Source: Parafrigoribacterium_A soli (GTDB taxonomy: Bacteria; Actinomycetota; Actinomycetes; Actinomycetales; Microbacteriaceae). From it: a stretch of DNA of 64,000 bases. The stretch is from assembly GCF_040227235.1 (NCBI RefSeq), contig NZ_JBELNZ010000001.1, positions 434,001-498,000 of the forward strand, written 5' to 3'. The notes under the pieces are model-generated. The model did not search any database. It saw only the letters and a list, made by a program, of their open reading frames with translations, and was not told where the DNA came from. Below are positions 8,368 to 17,044 of the stretch, piece after piece (positions within the stretch are counted from its first letter, which is position 1; the number at the start of each line of letters is the position of its first letter). A program made the translations under genes and the position numbers.

Positions 8368-8859
8368 GTGTCCAACGCATCTGTCGAAACCTGGCTCACC
8401 CAGGAAGCGTTCGATCGTCGTACCGCCGAACTCGAACAACTCGAGGGCGAAGGTCGCGCGGAGATCGCCAAACGGATCGAGGCGGCGCGCGAAGAGGGAG
8501 ACCTCAAGGAGAACGGCGGATATCACGCCGCCAAGGAGGAGCAGGGCAAGATGGAGGCGCGCATCCGCGTGCTCACCGAGCTGCTGCGCCACGCCACGGT
8601 GGGCGAGGCGCCCACGAGCACCGACACCGTGCAGCCCGGAACCGTCGTAACCGCGAAGATCCTCGGCGATGAGACCACGTTCCTGCTCGGCAGCCGCGAG
8701 ATCGTCGACGAAGACACCGATCTCGACGTCTACAGCGAGGGCAGCCCGCTGGGCACGGCGATCATCGGCCTCAAGGTCGGCACGAAGACCAGCTATGAGG
8801 CGCCGAACGGCAAGGACATCCCCGTGGAGATCGTCAAGGTCGAGCCGTACCGTTTCTAA
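8368..8859 (+). CDS. greA: Transcription elongation factor GreA
   Basis: 163 residues from GTG 8368 with an AGGAG upstream. The N-terminal coiled coil carries the acidic tip (EEGDLKENGGYHAAKEEQ, about residues 46-63) that enters the RNA polymerase secondary channel and stimulates transcript cleavage. The C-terminal FKBP-like domain contains SPLGTAIIGLKVG. GreA rescues backtracked RNA polymerase. The length is normal. It is convergent with ilvA. Confidence 0.96.
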   Translation: MSNASVETWLTQEAFDRRTAELEQLEGEGRAEIAKRIEAAREEGDLKENGGYHAAKEEQGKMEARIRVLTELLRHATVGEAPTSTDTVQPGTVVTAKILGDETTFLLGSREIVDEDTDLDVYSEGSPLGTAIIGLKVGTKTSYEAPNGKDIPVEIVKVEPYRF

Positions 8860-8887
8860 GGACGCCCGCTCCTAAAAAACCGCCGCT

Positions 8888-10180
8888 CTAAAAGTCAACG
8901 CGGGGATCGTAGCCCGCATCGATGAGGTGCCCGAGCACGCGCTCGACGTGCTCCGGGCCCCTCGTCTCGAGGCTGAGTTCGAGTTCGACCTGGCTGATCA
9001 GCGCGTTGCGCCCGTGGCGCGTGTGCAGCACCTCGACCACGTTGGCGTTGGCCTCGGAGATGAGTTCCGCGACCCGCGCGAGCTGTCCGGGGCGATCGGG
9101 CAGCATGAGCCGCAGCTTGAGGTAGCGATCGGATGCCGACAGCCCACGCGAGATGACGCGCTCCATGACCAGTGGGTCGATGTTGCCGCCGCTCAGGATC
9201 GCGACCGTCGACCCGCCGCCGCCGTGCACGAGTCCCATCATGATGGCCGCGACCGAGACGGCTCCGGCCGGTTCCACGACGAGCTTCGCCCGCTCGAGCA
9301 ACACGAGGATCGCCCTGGCGATGTCGTCGTCGCTGACGGTGACGACCTCGTCGACGGCAGAACGGATGATGTCGAAATTGAGGGCGCCCGGCTTGCTCAC
9401 GGCAATGCCGTCCGCGATCGTCGGCAGGATCGTGATCTCCGTCGGCTCACCGTTCTGCAGCGACAGCGGATAGGGAGCCGAATTCTCGGCCTGCACGCCG
9501 ACGATGCGCACGGTGCGCCCCTCGGCGGCGAACTTCTGCTTGAGTGCGCTCGCGATCCCCGAGATCAGGCCTCCGCCCCCGATCGGCACCACCACGGTGT
9601 CGAGATCGGGAACCTGGTCGAGGATCTCGAGACCCAGCGTGCCCTGGCCGGCGATGACATCCGCGTGGTCGAACGGCGGGATCAGTACGGCGCCCGTGCT
9701 CTCGGCGAACTGGGCGGCGGCGCGCAACGGCTCGTCGACGGTGTGGCCACGCAGCACGACCTCTGCACCGTAGCGGCGAGTGGCCTGCAGCTTCGGCAGC
9801 GCGACGCCGACGGGCATGAAGATCGTGGCCTTGATGCCCAGTTCGCGGGCGGCAAGGGCCACGCCCTGGGCGTGATTGCCTGCGGATGCGGCGACAACGC
9901 CGCGCGCCCGCTCCTCTGCGCTGAGCTTCGACAGTCGGTTATACGCTCCGCGAATCTTGTACGAGCCCGTGCGCTGCAGGTTTTCGCACTTCAGGAAGAC
10001 GGGCGAACCGAGTACCTCGGAGAGAAAGAGCGAGCTCTCCATGGGCGTGACCTTGGCGACACGCGAGACGGTCGCCCGCGCGGACTCGAAATCGGCGAGG
10101 GTCGGCCCGGGTAGCACCGGGGCCTCGCGCGTCTCGCGGGTGTCATCGTCCATCGTGCTGGAGGCTGTGGTTTCAGACAT
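8888..10180 (-). CDS. ilvA: Threonine ammonia-lyase (threonine deaminase)
   Basis: 430 residues: a fold-type II PLP domain with the Schiff-base lysine at Lys75 (GSYKIRGA), the ASAGNHAQGVA phosphate/substrate loop, the glycine loop VPIGGGGLISG, and one C-terminal ACT domain (from about residue 340, LMLPDRPGQLA). It converts threonine to 2-oxobutyrate and ammonia. The single ACT domain and length match the shorter, catabolic-like actinobacterial type rather than the two-ACT biosynthetic E. coli IlvA, but it could still feed isoleucine synthesis. The start overlaps the end of the upstream transporter gene by eight bases. Confidence 0.93.
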   Translation of the reverse strand: MSETTASSTMDDDTRETREAPVLPGPTLADFESARATVSRVAKVTPMESSLFLSEVLGSPVFLKCENLQRTGSYKIRGAYNRLSKLSAEERARGVVAASAGNHAQGVALAARELGIKATIFMPVGVALPKLQATRRYGAEVVLRGHTVDEPLRAAAQFAESTGAVLIPPFDHADVIAGQGTLGLEILDQVPDLDTVVVPIGGGGLISGIASALKQKFAAEGRTVRIVGVQAENSAPYPLSLQNGEPTEITILPTIADGIAVSKPGALNFDIIRSAVDEVVTVSDDDIARAILVLLERAKLVVEPAGAVSVAAIMMGLVHGGGGSTVAILSGGNIDPLVMERVISRGLSASDRYLKLRLMLPDRPGQLARVAELISEANANVVEVLHTRHGRNALISQVELELSLETRGPEHVERVLGHLIDAGYDPRVDF

Positions 10181-11330
10181 TTCTCAGTGCATCCTTCAGC
10201 GTGGGATCGGTGGTGCTGCGCCACTCTCCTCGAGCGATGTAGTTGACCATGACGTTGACGACGGCCACCACGGGCACCGCGAACAGTGCGCCCGGAATGC
10301 CGGCGAGGAAGCTGCCTGCCGCGACAGCGAAGACGACCGCGAGCGGGTGCACTCGTACCGCGCTGCCCATCACGAGTGGCTGCAACACGTGGCCCTCGAT
10401 CTGCTGCACGGCAATGACGACGCAGAGCATGAGGAACGCGGCGAACGGATTGAGGTAGATGAGGGCGACGAAGACCGCGAGGATGCCGGTCAGCACGGCG
10501 CCGACCACCGGAATGAACGAGCCGAGGAACACCGCGATCGCGATCGGGATGACGAGCGGGAAGCCACCGAAGAAGAGGCCGATGATCCAGGCACCGAGCC
10601 CGATGCCCACGGCATCGACGAACGCGACGAATATCTGCACGCGGACGAAGCTCGTGAGACTCACCCAGCCGACCTTGCCCGCGCCATCGACCGCGGCGCG
10701 AGCGCGGCGTGGAAAGAGCCGCACGGTCCAGCGCCAGATTCCCGCCCCGTCGATCAGCAGGAAGATCGTGGCGAACAGGGTGAGCAGCAGTCCGGCGAGG
10801 AAGCGCCCCGCCGATGAGCCCACCGAGAGAGCTCCTGAGAGCAACGCCTGGCTGTCGTTCTGGATGGCGACCCACGCCTGCGCGAGGTACTTGTTGAGGT
10901 CGGTCTCGGTGAGGTGCAGCGGGGAGGCGAGCAGAAAGTGCTTGAAGTTGTCGAAGGCTTGGACACTCTGCCGCTGCAGGTCGGGCAGGCCGCCGCGCAC
11001 CTGGAACACGACAAGTACGACGAGCCCGCCGACGACCGCGATGAGACCGACGATCGCCACGATCACGGCAAGCCACTTGGGCCACCTGTGCCGCATGAGC
11101 GCACTGACAAGGGGCACCAGCAGAGCGGCGAGAAGAATTGCGACCATCAGCGGAATCACAATGCCACGCAACTGCGTGATCAGGAATATGAAGAGCGCTA
11201 TGACGGCGGCGATGGCGAGCACACGCCACGACCAGCCCGCCGCGAGCCGAACGCCATACGGGATCGGCTCAGCTTCCCGAACGGGGGCGACGTTCTTCGT
11301 CACGGTGCGCTTCGCTCTGCCCAGTACCAT
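10173..11330 (-). CDS. AI-2E family transporter
   Basis: A 385-residue membrane protein with about seven to eight hydrophobic segments: a paired N-terminal set near residues 34-90 and a dense C-terminal block with the conserved-looking region GSFIPVVGAVLTGILAVFVAL. Length and pattern match the AI-2E transporter family (UPF0118), whose members include a reported AI-2 exporter and sodium/proton antiporters; the substrate here cannot be told. It overlaps ilvA by eight bases, so the two are probably cotranscribed. Confidence 0.88.
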   Translation of the reverse strand: MVLGRAKRTVTKNVAPVREAEPIPYGVRLAAGWSWRVLAIAAVIALFIFLITQLRGIVIPLMVAILLAALLVPLVSALMRHRWPKWLAVIVAIVGLIAVVGGLVVLVVFQVRGGLPDLQRQSVQAFDNFKHFLLASPLHLTETDLNKYLAQAWVAIQNDSQALLSGALSVGSSAGRFLAGLLLTLFATIFLLIDGAGIWRWTVRLFPRRARAAVDGAGKVGWVSLTSFVRVQIFVAFVDAVGIGLGAWIIGLFFGGFPLVIPIAIAVFLGSFIPVVGAVLTGILAVFVALIYLNPFAAFLMLCVVIAVQQIEGHVLQPLVMGSAVRVHPLAVVFAVAAGSFLAGIPGALFAVPVVAVVNVMVNYIARGEWRSTTDPTLKDALRNV

Positions 11331-11386
11331 CGGTTCAGTCTATGCGCGCCCGGCATTCGATTAAGCGAATATACCCGTACTGGAAT

Positions 11387-11548
11387 CTAGACGAGCGGGC
11401 GCACTGCTACAGCGTTCCCACGCAGGCGAAGGTGCACCGTCTCTCCGGGCTGCGGACGCTCGGCACCCTCGTGCTGCACGGAGAGCAACGAGTCGTCCGC
11501 AAGTCTGAGTGTCGCCGAGGGTGCGAACGCCGAATGAACGGCGAAAAC
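11387..11548 (-). pseudogene. Possible remnant of an ABC-transporter ATPase C-terminus (TOBE-like)
   Basis: On the minus strand a stretch of 53 codons ending in a stop at 11387 reads like a TOBE domain: VFAVHSAFAP, then ATLRLADDSLLSV, then PQPGETVHLRLRG and a final AVRPL. The order (beta strand, ladg-like turn, pGe.V.l.l) matches the end of ABC importer ATPases. No ATPase part is present. The stretch fits exactly in the gap between the AI-2E transporter gene and the YcaQ-like gene, so it may be a decayed gene end. This is a pattern reading only and may be chance. Confidence 0.35.
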
Positions 11549-11581
11549 ACAGTGTCGGATGTCGTGGCTATGGTCGAGATG

Positions 11582-12802
11582 ATGGTCACGCACACTCCAC
11601 CGCAGGTGTCGCTCGCGCAGGCGCGCCGCATCGCACTCGCCGCGCAGGGATTCGGGCGTCCCTCCCCCGCGACGCCCGGCATCCGTCAGCTCGGTTCGCT
11701 CATCCGCCGGGTCGGCCTGCTGCAACTCGACTCGGTCAACGTGTTCGAGCGCAGTCACTACCTGCCCGCCTTCGCCAGGCTCGGCGCCTACGACAAGGCC
11801 GAACTCGACCGGCTGACCTTCGCGCAGAAGGGCAGGTACATCGAGTACTGGGCGCACGAGGCCGCGGTGATTCCGGTAGACACCTGGCCACTCCTGCGCT
11901 GGCGGATGCAGGACTATCGTGAGCGCGCGGCCCGTAACGAGAGCCACTGGGCGGCCGCCAATCGCCCGATGATGGACTGGCTGCTCGCCGAGCTGGCCGA
12001 TAAGGGCCCACTGCCCGCGAGCGCGATAGAGCACGACGCCAACAGGCGCAGCGGCCCGTGGTGGGGCTGGTCCGAGGTGAAGATCGGACTCGAGGTACTG
12101 TTTCGCTGGGGCGAGGTCGTCAGCGGCGGACGCACCCGGTTCGAGCGCAGCTATGCGCTACCACAGCAGGTGCTGTCACAGGAGGTGCTCTCGCGTGACG
12201 TGCCGACGGATGAGGCACGAAGGCGACTGATCGCGCACGCGGCGAGCGCGCACGGCATCGGCACCGCATCCGACCTGGCCGACTACTTTCGACTAAAGCG
12301 CAACGAAGCTATGCCCGCCGTCCTCGACCTGGTGGACGACGGCACGCTCGTTCCGGTGACCGTTCCGGGCTGGAAGCAGCCCGCATACCTGCACCGGGAT
12401 GCCCGCATGGCGCGGCGCATCGACGCAACGGCGCTGCTCTCTCCCTTCGATCCTGTCGTGTGGGAGCGCGCTCGCGCCGAGCGACTTTTCGGCTTTCACT
12501 ACCGCATCGAGATCTACACGCCGCAACCGAAGCGGGTGTTCGGGTACTACGTACTGCCGCTGCTCATCGACGATCGACTCGTGGGACGCATCGATCTCAA
12601 GAGCGACCGTCAGAACGGGGTGCTGCGGGTGCAGGCCTCGTGGAGCGAAGCGGATGCGCCGGCGTGCACGGCCGAGCGCCTTGCGCCGCTGCTGCGGCAG
12701 ACCGCTGCCTGGCAGGGGCTGGGCGAGGTGGAAGTGATGGGACGCGGGGACCTGGCGGACGCGGTTGCGGCGGAGTTGGGCGTGAGTGTTAGTGCGGTGT
12801 GA
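11582..12802 (+). CDS. YcaQ-like winged-helix protein (interstrand-crosslink DNA glycosylase family)
   Basis: About 406 residues. Features typical of the YcaQ/AlkZ family: VSLAQARRIALAAQGF near the N-terminus, GLLQLDSVNVFERSHY, the WAHEAAVIPVDTWPLLRWRM segment, and a C-terminal SPFDPVVWERARAERLFGFHYRIEIYTP. YcaQ and AlkZ unhook DNA interstrand crosslinks by base excision. The catalytic motif of this family is QxQ or QxD; here LLQLDSV holds the Q-x-D form. The start is uncertain: ATG at 11570, 11579 and 11582 are all possible, and an open frame reaches 11342. I chose 11582, close to the conserved N-terminus. Confidence 0.85.
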   Translation: MVTHTPPQVSLAQARRIALAAQGFGRPSPATPGIRQLGSLIRRVGLLQLDSVNVFERSHYLPAFARLGAYDKAELDRLTFAQKGRYIEYWAHEAAVIPVDTWPLLRWRMQDYRERAARNESHWAAANRPMMDWLLAELADKGPLPASAIEHDANRRSGPWWGWSEVKIGLEVLFRWGEVVSGGRTRFERSYALPQQVLSQEVLSRDVPTDEARRRLIAHAASAHGIGTASDLADYFRLKRNEAMPAVLDLVDDGTLVPVTVPGWKQPAYLHRDARMARRIDATALLSPFDPVVWERARAERLFGFHYRIEIYTPQPKRVFGYYVLPLLIDDRLVGRIDLKSDRQNGVLRVQASWSEADAPACTAERLAPLLRQTAAWQGLGEVEVMGRGDLADAVAAELGVSVSAV

Positions 12803-12839
12803 GGTTTCGATACGCTCGAGCCTCGCTACTCAACCCGCG
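12803..12839. repeat. Dispersed repeat copy (GGTTTCGATACG...CTACTCAACCCGC type)
   Basis: A 37-base element just after the YcaQ-like stop, starting GGTTTCGATACGCTCG and ending CTCGCTACTCAACCCGC. The same ends recur at 38978-39088 and 60188-60227. Intergenic position and near-palindromic core suggest a REP-like element. Confidence 0.75.
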
Positions 12840-12868
12840 CAAGGCGACGCACTGAACCCGCGGGAGGG

Positions 12869-13759
12869 CTAGAAGCCACCACCGATGGTGTGCAGTCGCT
12901 CGATGCGATCGGCGATCGGCGGGTGGGTGCTGAACAGGCGGCTCATGGCGCCCGGCTTCATCGGATCCGAGATCCACAGGTGCGACATCGTCGAGTTCTG
13001 GCGTTGCATGGGCCGCCCGTACTGGCCGAGCTTGGCGAGCGCGCTCGCCAGCGCATCCGGATTTCGCGTGGTCATGGCGCTCGTTGCGTCGGCGAGGTAT
13101 TCACGTTGACGGGAGATCGCCGCCTGCACGACGGCGGCGACGAGGGGCGCGACGATCATGGCGACGATGCCGAAAACGAGAACGATGGGGTTGCCGCCAC
13201 CGCCATTGTTGTTGCGGTCTCGGCCGCCGCCGAAGAACGCGAGGCGCAGGAACATGTCGGCGATGAAGCCGACAGCGACGACGAGCCCGAACACGATCAT
13301 CGACACCCGGGTGTCATAGTTCTGAACGTGGCCCATCTCGTGCGCCATCACCCCCTCGAGTTCGGAGTCGTCGAGCAGGTCGAGGAGCCCGGTCGTTGCC
13401 GCGACGATCGCGTGCTCCGGGTCCCGCCCGGTCGCGAAGGCGTTCGGTGCCGGGTCGTTGACGATGAACACGCGCGGCATCGGCAGGCCATCCGTGATCG
13501 ACAGGTTCTCGACGACGCGATACAGGCGAGGGTTGTCGGACTTCTGGATCTCCTGCCCGCCGGCCATCGACACCGCGAGCCGCGATGCGGCGAAGTACTG
13601 GATGACGGCGTAGATCGTGGCGATGACCAGAACCGTGATCGTGATGCTCGGGCTCTGGTAGATGTAGCCCGCAAGCCATCCGAGCGCGCCGATGATCAGG
13701 ATGAACAGCAGGATGATGAAGACGGTGTTGCGCTTGTTCTTCGCTATGGCGCGATACAT
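12869..13759 (-). CDS. htpX: HtpX-like M48 zinc metalloprotease
   Basis: 296 residues: two N-terminal membrane segments (about 14-31 and 40-57), then the M48 protease domain with the zinc motif HEMGH at residues 140-144 and another pair of membrane segments around 155-215 split by a glycine/asparagine-rich linker. HtpX degrades misfolded membrane proteins. The C-terminal region has LFSTHPPIADRIERL, typical of the family. It follows lemA by about 31 bases in the same direction; lemA-htpX pairs are common. Confidence 0.95.
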   Translation of the reverse strand: MYRAIAKNKRNTVFIILLFILIIGALGWLAGYIYQSPSITITVLVIATIYAVIQYFAASRLAVSMAGGQEIQKSDNPRLYRVVENLSITDGLPMPRVFIVNDPAPNAFATGRDPEHAIVAATTGLLDLLDDSELEGVMAHEMGHVQNYDTRVSMIVFGLVVAVGFIADMFLRLAFFGGGRDRNNNGGGGNPIVLVFGIVAMIVAPLVAAVVQAAISRQREYLADATSAMTTRNPDALASALAKLGQYGRPMQRQNSTMSHLWISDPMKPGAMSRLFSTHPPIADRIERLHTIGGGF

Positions 13760-13790
13760 CTAGGCCTCGCTGTCAGGCAATGCTGGCGCG

Positions 13791-14357
13791 TCAGAACTGC
13801 ACGCGCGGCGGCTCCGCGATGGCCGCGCTGTCGGACACCTCGAAGAACTCACGCTCGCTGAAGCCGAGACCGCGCACGAACAGCGTGTTCGGGAAGGTCT
13901 TGATCTTGGTGTTGAGTTCGCGCACACCGCCGTTGTAGAAGCGGCGCGAGGCCTGGATCTTGTCTTCGGTGTCGACGAGCTCACCCTGCAACTGCAGGTA
14001 GTTCTGGTTCGCCTGCAGTTGGGGGTAGGCCTCCGCGACCGCGAAGATGCTCTTCAGTGCCGACTGCATGTGGTTCTCGGCGACCGCGGCATCCGCGGGG
14101 GTGTTGGCGCTGACGGTCTCGGCACGAGCCTTCGTGACCGCCTCGAACACGCCGCTCTCGTGTGCCGCATAGCCCTTGACGCTCTCGATGAGGTTCGGGA
14201 TGAGGTCAGCACGACGCTTGAGCTGCACGGTGATGTCGCTCCACGCCTCGTCAACGCGAACGTTGAGGCGCACGAGACCGTTGTAGGTGCTCCACAGGTA
14301 GATGCCTACGATGACGACGATCAGGACAATAATTCCGACGACGACGAGTAATTCCAT
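13791..14357 (-). CDS. lemA: LemA family protein
   Basis: 188 residues: one N-terminal membrane helix (VVGIIVLIVVIVGIYLWSTY), then the LemA coiled-coil core with the YNGLVRLNVRVDEAWSDI and RRADLIPNLIESVKGYA motifs, and a C-terminal FYNGGVRELNTKI. LemA proteins are membrane-anchored with unclear function and often accompany HtpX, as here. AGGAG lies about 11 bases before the ATG. A TATAGT-like -10 sequence lies further upstream (plus-strand 14401-14406) as a possible promoter element. Confidence 0.93.
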   Translation of the reverse strand: MELLVVVGIIVLIVVIVGIYLWSTYNGLVRLNVRVDEAWSDITVQLKRRADLIPNLIESVKGYAAHESGVFEAVTKARAETVSANTPADAAVAENHMQSALKSIFAVAEAYPQLQANQNYLQLQGELVDTEDKIQASRRFYNGGVRELNTKIKTFPNTLFVRGLGFSEREFFEVSDSAAIAEPPRVQF

Positions 14358-14429
14358 TGCTGCGGGGCTCCTTCGGGCCTAGTGCCACGTTTCGCTGACA
14401 ACTATAACCAAGCACACCCCCGAAAACGC

Positions 14430-14452
14430 GGCCCCAGAACAAGCTCGGGGCC
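14430..14452 (-). terminator. Hairpin with T tract after the sugar-lactone oxidase gene
   Basis: The arms GGCCCC and GGGGCC are separated by an 11-base loop. On the minus strand they are followed by GCGTTTTC. The hairpin lies 35 bases downstream of the stop at 14487 and would end the TetR-MFS-PLP-oxidase transcript. Confidence 0.6.
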
Positions 14453-14486
14453 AACTCGAAGGTGCCGCGGGCGGCGGCTGCGACGC

Positions 14487-15809
14487 TCAGCGACCGAGCA
14501 CGCGATCCAGATAGGGGTTGGCGAAGACCCGGTCGGGGTCGAGTCGGTCGCGAACGGCGAGGAAGTCGGAGAAGTGCGGATACGACTCGGCCAGTGACGC
14601 GGCATCCTGCCTGTGGATCTTGCCCCAGTGCGGGCGACCGCCGAGGCCGCGCATGATCGCCTCGACACCCGCGAAGTATTCGCGAAAGTCGTCGCGGAAG
14701 AAACGATGCACCGCGATATAGCCGCTCTCGCGACCCTGCGCCGTCGAGAGCCAGATGTCGTCCGGCGCCGCCACGCGCACCTCGATCGGAAAGGAGATGC
14801 GCCATCCCCGCTCGGCGATCAGACGATCGACCGCCCGCAGCGCCTCGGGGATGGCAGCGCGCGGAATTGCGTACTCCATCTCGCGGAACCGGGTCGTGCG
14901 GGAGGTCACGAACACCTCGGAGGAATGGTCGGTGAAATCACGGTTGCCGATGAGCCTGCCGGCGAGGCGGTTGACGCCCGGCGTTAGGGCGGGCGCCACG
15001 CGGCCGACATGACACATGAGTGAGAACGTGGCGTTCGAGAGCACGCGTTCCTCCAGCCACTCCTTCGCCTTCGGCAGCGGATGCCGTTCATCCGAACCGT
15101 CGAGCCTGCTGTTGTTCTTGGTAAGCGCCGTTCGGGTGTGCGGGAACCAGTAGAACTCAAAGTGGTCGACCGCGTCGGCGCGCGCCTCGAAGTCGTCGAG
15201 CACGCTGTCGAGCGGTTCCGGTCGCTCGACCGCGCTCAGCAGAAAGGCGGGCACGCACTGGATCGTGAGGTCCACGAGGATGCCGAGGGCGCCGAGCCCC
15301 AGGCGAGCGGCCGGCAGCAACTCCGCATTCTCGGTCTCGCTCACCCGCAGGAGCGAGCCATCGGCGGTGACGAGGGTGACGGCGACGATCTGCGCCGCGA
15401 GCCCGCGAAATCGGGAACCTGTGCCGTGGGTGCCGGTCGAGGTCGCGCCGCTGATCGTCTGCCGGTCGATGTCGCCCATGTTCTCGAGCGCGAGCCCGTG
15501 GGGTCCGAGCAGCGCGGGCAACTGGTAGAGATGGGTGCCGGCGCCGAGCATAACCCGGCCGGATACCGCATCCACCGACAGGAGCCCATCGAGCCCCGAG
15601 AGGTCGAGTTGCAGCCCCGGCGCGACGGCGATGCCGGTGAAGCTGTGGCCCGCGCCGATCGCCTTGACCGGCAGGCCGCGCTCTCGGGCGAAGCGCACCG
15701 CGGCGACCACCTCGTCGACGCTTGACGGTCGCGCGACGAATTGCGGTCGGATGCTCTCGGAGCGTCCCCAGTTGCGCCAGGTTCTGCCCGGTGCGATCAC
15801 CGAACTCAC
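14487..15809 (-). CDS. FAD-linked oxidase, D-arabinono-1,4-lactone/L-gulonolactone oxidase type
   Basis: 440 residues. The N-terminal VAO-type FAD domain reads AGHSFTGIAVAPGLQLDLSGLDGL, GDIDRQTISGATSTGTHGTG and ALGILVDLTIQCVPAF; the C-terminal ALO domain ends with HWGKIHRQDAASLAESYPHF, the conserved HWGK patch. Family members oxidise sugar-1,4-lactones such as arabinono- or gulonolactone. It starts at GTG 15809, overlapping the stop of the PLP enzyme (GTGA), and is the last gene of a four-gene coupled operon. Actual substrate unknown. Confidence 0.88.
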   Translation of the reverse strand: MSSVIAPGRTWRNWGRSESIRPQFVARPSSVDEVVAAVRFARERGLPVKAIGAGHSFTGIAVAPGLQLDLSGLDGLLSVDAVSGRVMLGAGTHLYQLPALLGPHGLALENMGDIDRQTISGATSTGTHGTGSRFRGLAAQIVAVTLVTADGSLLRVSETENAELLPAARLGLGALGILVDLTIQCVPAFLLSAVERPEPLDSVLDDFEARADAVDHFEFYWFPHTRTALTKNNSRLDGSDERHPLPKAKEWLEERVLSNATFSLMCHVGRVAPALTPGVNRLAGRLIGNRDFTDHSSEVFVTSRTTRFREMEYAIPRAAIPEALRAVDRLIAERGWRISFPIEVRVAAPDDIWLSTAQGRESGYIAVHRFFRDDFREYFAGVEAIMRGLGGRPHWGKIHRQDAASLAESYPHFSDFLAVRDRLDPDRVFANPYLDRVLGR

Positions 15810-17044
15810 AGGAACGCCTTGCCCTCACCGCGGTAGGTCGGCACCCTGCCGACGATGCGATCGCCGTCGACGAGTGTGAAGTCGTTGAGGTGCTCGCTGA
15901 GTTCGCCCGCCTTGGTGTGGCGCAGCCACACGCGGTCGCCCACCCGCAGCCGCGCGGCGCCGTCACCGGTCACGGGGGTCTGCACCTCGCCCGCCATCTC
16001 TCGCGGGACCATCCTGAGTCCCTCCGGCCAGACGACGAGAGGCAGCCTGTCGCCCCCGGGCGGACCGGATGCGATCCAGCCGCCGCCGTGCAGCGCCGCC
16101 ATCTTCGGCGTGGGCTTGCGCACCACCGAGAGGGCAAAGGCCGCGGCCGGGGCGGGCGTGAAGCGCGAGTAGTGATCAAAGAGGTGGGGGCCGAAGAGGC
16201 CGCTGCCCGCCGCGATCTCGGTCACGGCATCCTCGGCGCTCGTGGATTCAAGGGAGCCGGTGCCGCCGCCGTTGACGAACTCGAGTTCCGCCTCCTCGCG
16301 CACCGCGGCGACCGCCTCGGCCCTGCGGGTGGCGAGCTCCCGAACGGACTGCTTCTGCATCCCGCGTACTATCGCGCCGTAGACGGGCTTGCCCGCCGGG
16401 CGGTCGACGGTGCCCGCGATCTGGCCCTCGTAGGCCATCATCCCGACGAGCGTGAAACCGTCCCTCGCCCCGACGAGCCGCGCGAAGTCGCGCGCGTGCT
16501 GCACGGTGAACAGGGGCGAACGGTAGGTGCCGATGTGGCCCAGCACCCTCGACTCGAAACTCGCGTCAAGCTCGAGGCAGACGCGGATCGACTCGCGCTT
16601 ACCCGGGGGCAGGATCGCGTCGATGAGATCGAGGTGTTCGACCGAGTCGACCATGAGCGTGACCCGGGAGGCGAGTTCGGGGCTGAGAGCCAGCCGCCGC
16701 AGCGCCTCGCGGTCGACGCTCGGGTAGCCGACCACGACATCCGCGTGATCTTCGGCGAGCCAGAGCGCCTCGTCGAGCGTGTAGGCGAGGATGCCGCCGA
16801 AGCCCGGCAACGCAAGCACAGCGTCGATGATGCCCCGCACACGCACCGACTTGCTCGCGACGCGGATGCGCGTGCCGTTCGCGCGATCGAGCATGCTGAA
16901 CGCGTTGGCGGCGAGCGCCTGCAGCGAGATGACGCCGTAGGGCGGGTCGAGTTCGCTCGTGGCGGCGGTGAGCCCCTGCCAATAAGAGGAGGGATCGAGC
17001 CACGGCGTGTGCGACGCCTCGGGTCTCGTGAGGGCGATGGTCAT
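15806..17044 (-). CDS. PLP-dependent alanine-racemase-fold enzyme (amino acid deaminase/aldolase-like)
   Basis: 412 residues with an N-terminal alanine-racemase-type barrel: the likely PLP lysine lies in RVASKSVRVRG, followed by GGILAYTLDEALWLAE, the substrate-side ELDASF, and a phosphate-binding FVNGGGTGSLEST. The C-terminal domain has the LSVVRKPTPKMAALHGGGW and VGDRVWLRHTKAGEL patterns seen in D-threonine-aldolase/D-serine-dehydratase-like proteins. Likely substrates are D- or beta-hydroxy amino acids, but this is inferred. Its start overlaps the MFS stop by one base and its stop overlaps the oxidase start, so all are coupled. Confidence 0.82.
   Translation of the reverse strand: MTIALTRPEASHTPWLDPSSYWQGLTAATSELDPPYGVISLQALAANAFSMLDRANGTRIRVASKSVRVRGIIDAVLALPGFGGILAYTLDEALWLAEDHADVVVGYPSVDREALRRLALSPELASRVTLMVDSVEHLDLIDAILPPGKRESIRVCLELDASFESRVLGHIGTYRSPLFTVQHARDFARLVGARDGFTLVGMMAYEGQIAGTVDRPAGKPVYGAIVRGMQKQSVRELATRRAEAVAAVREEAELEFVNGGGTGSLESTSAEDAVTEIAAGSGLFGPHLFDHYSRFTPAPAAAFALSVVRKPTPKMAALHGGGWIASGPPGGDRLPLVVWPEGLRMVPREMAGEVQTPVTGDGAARLRVGDRVWLRHTKAGELSEHLNDFTLVDGDRIVGRVPTYRGEGKAFL

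Noticed and set aside
8368..8507. Mca start far upstream at 8507
   Set aside because: That extension is antisense to greA and DUF4307; GTG 7778 has a ribosome-binding site and starts just before the zinc motif.
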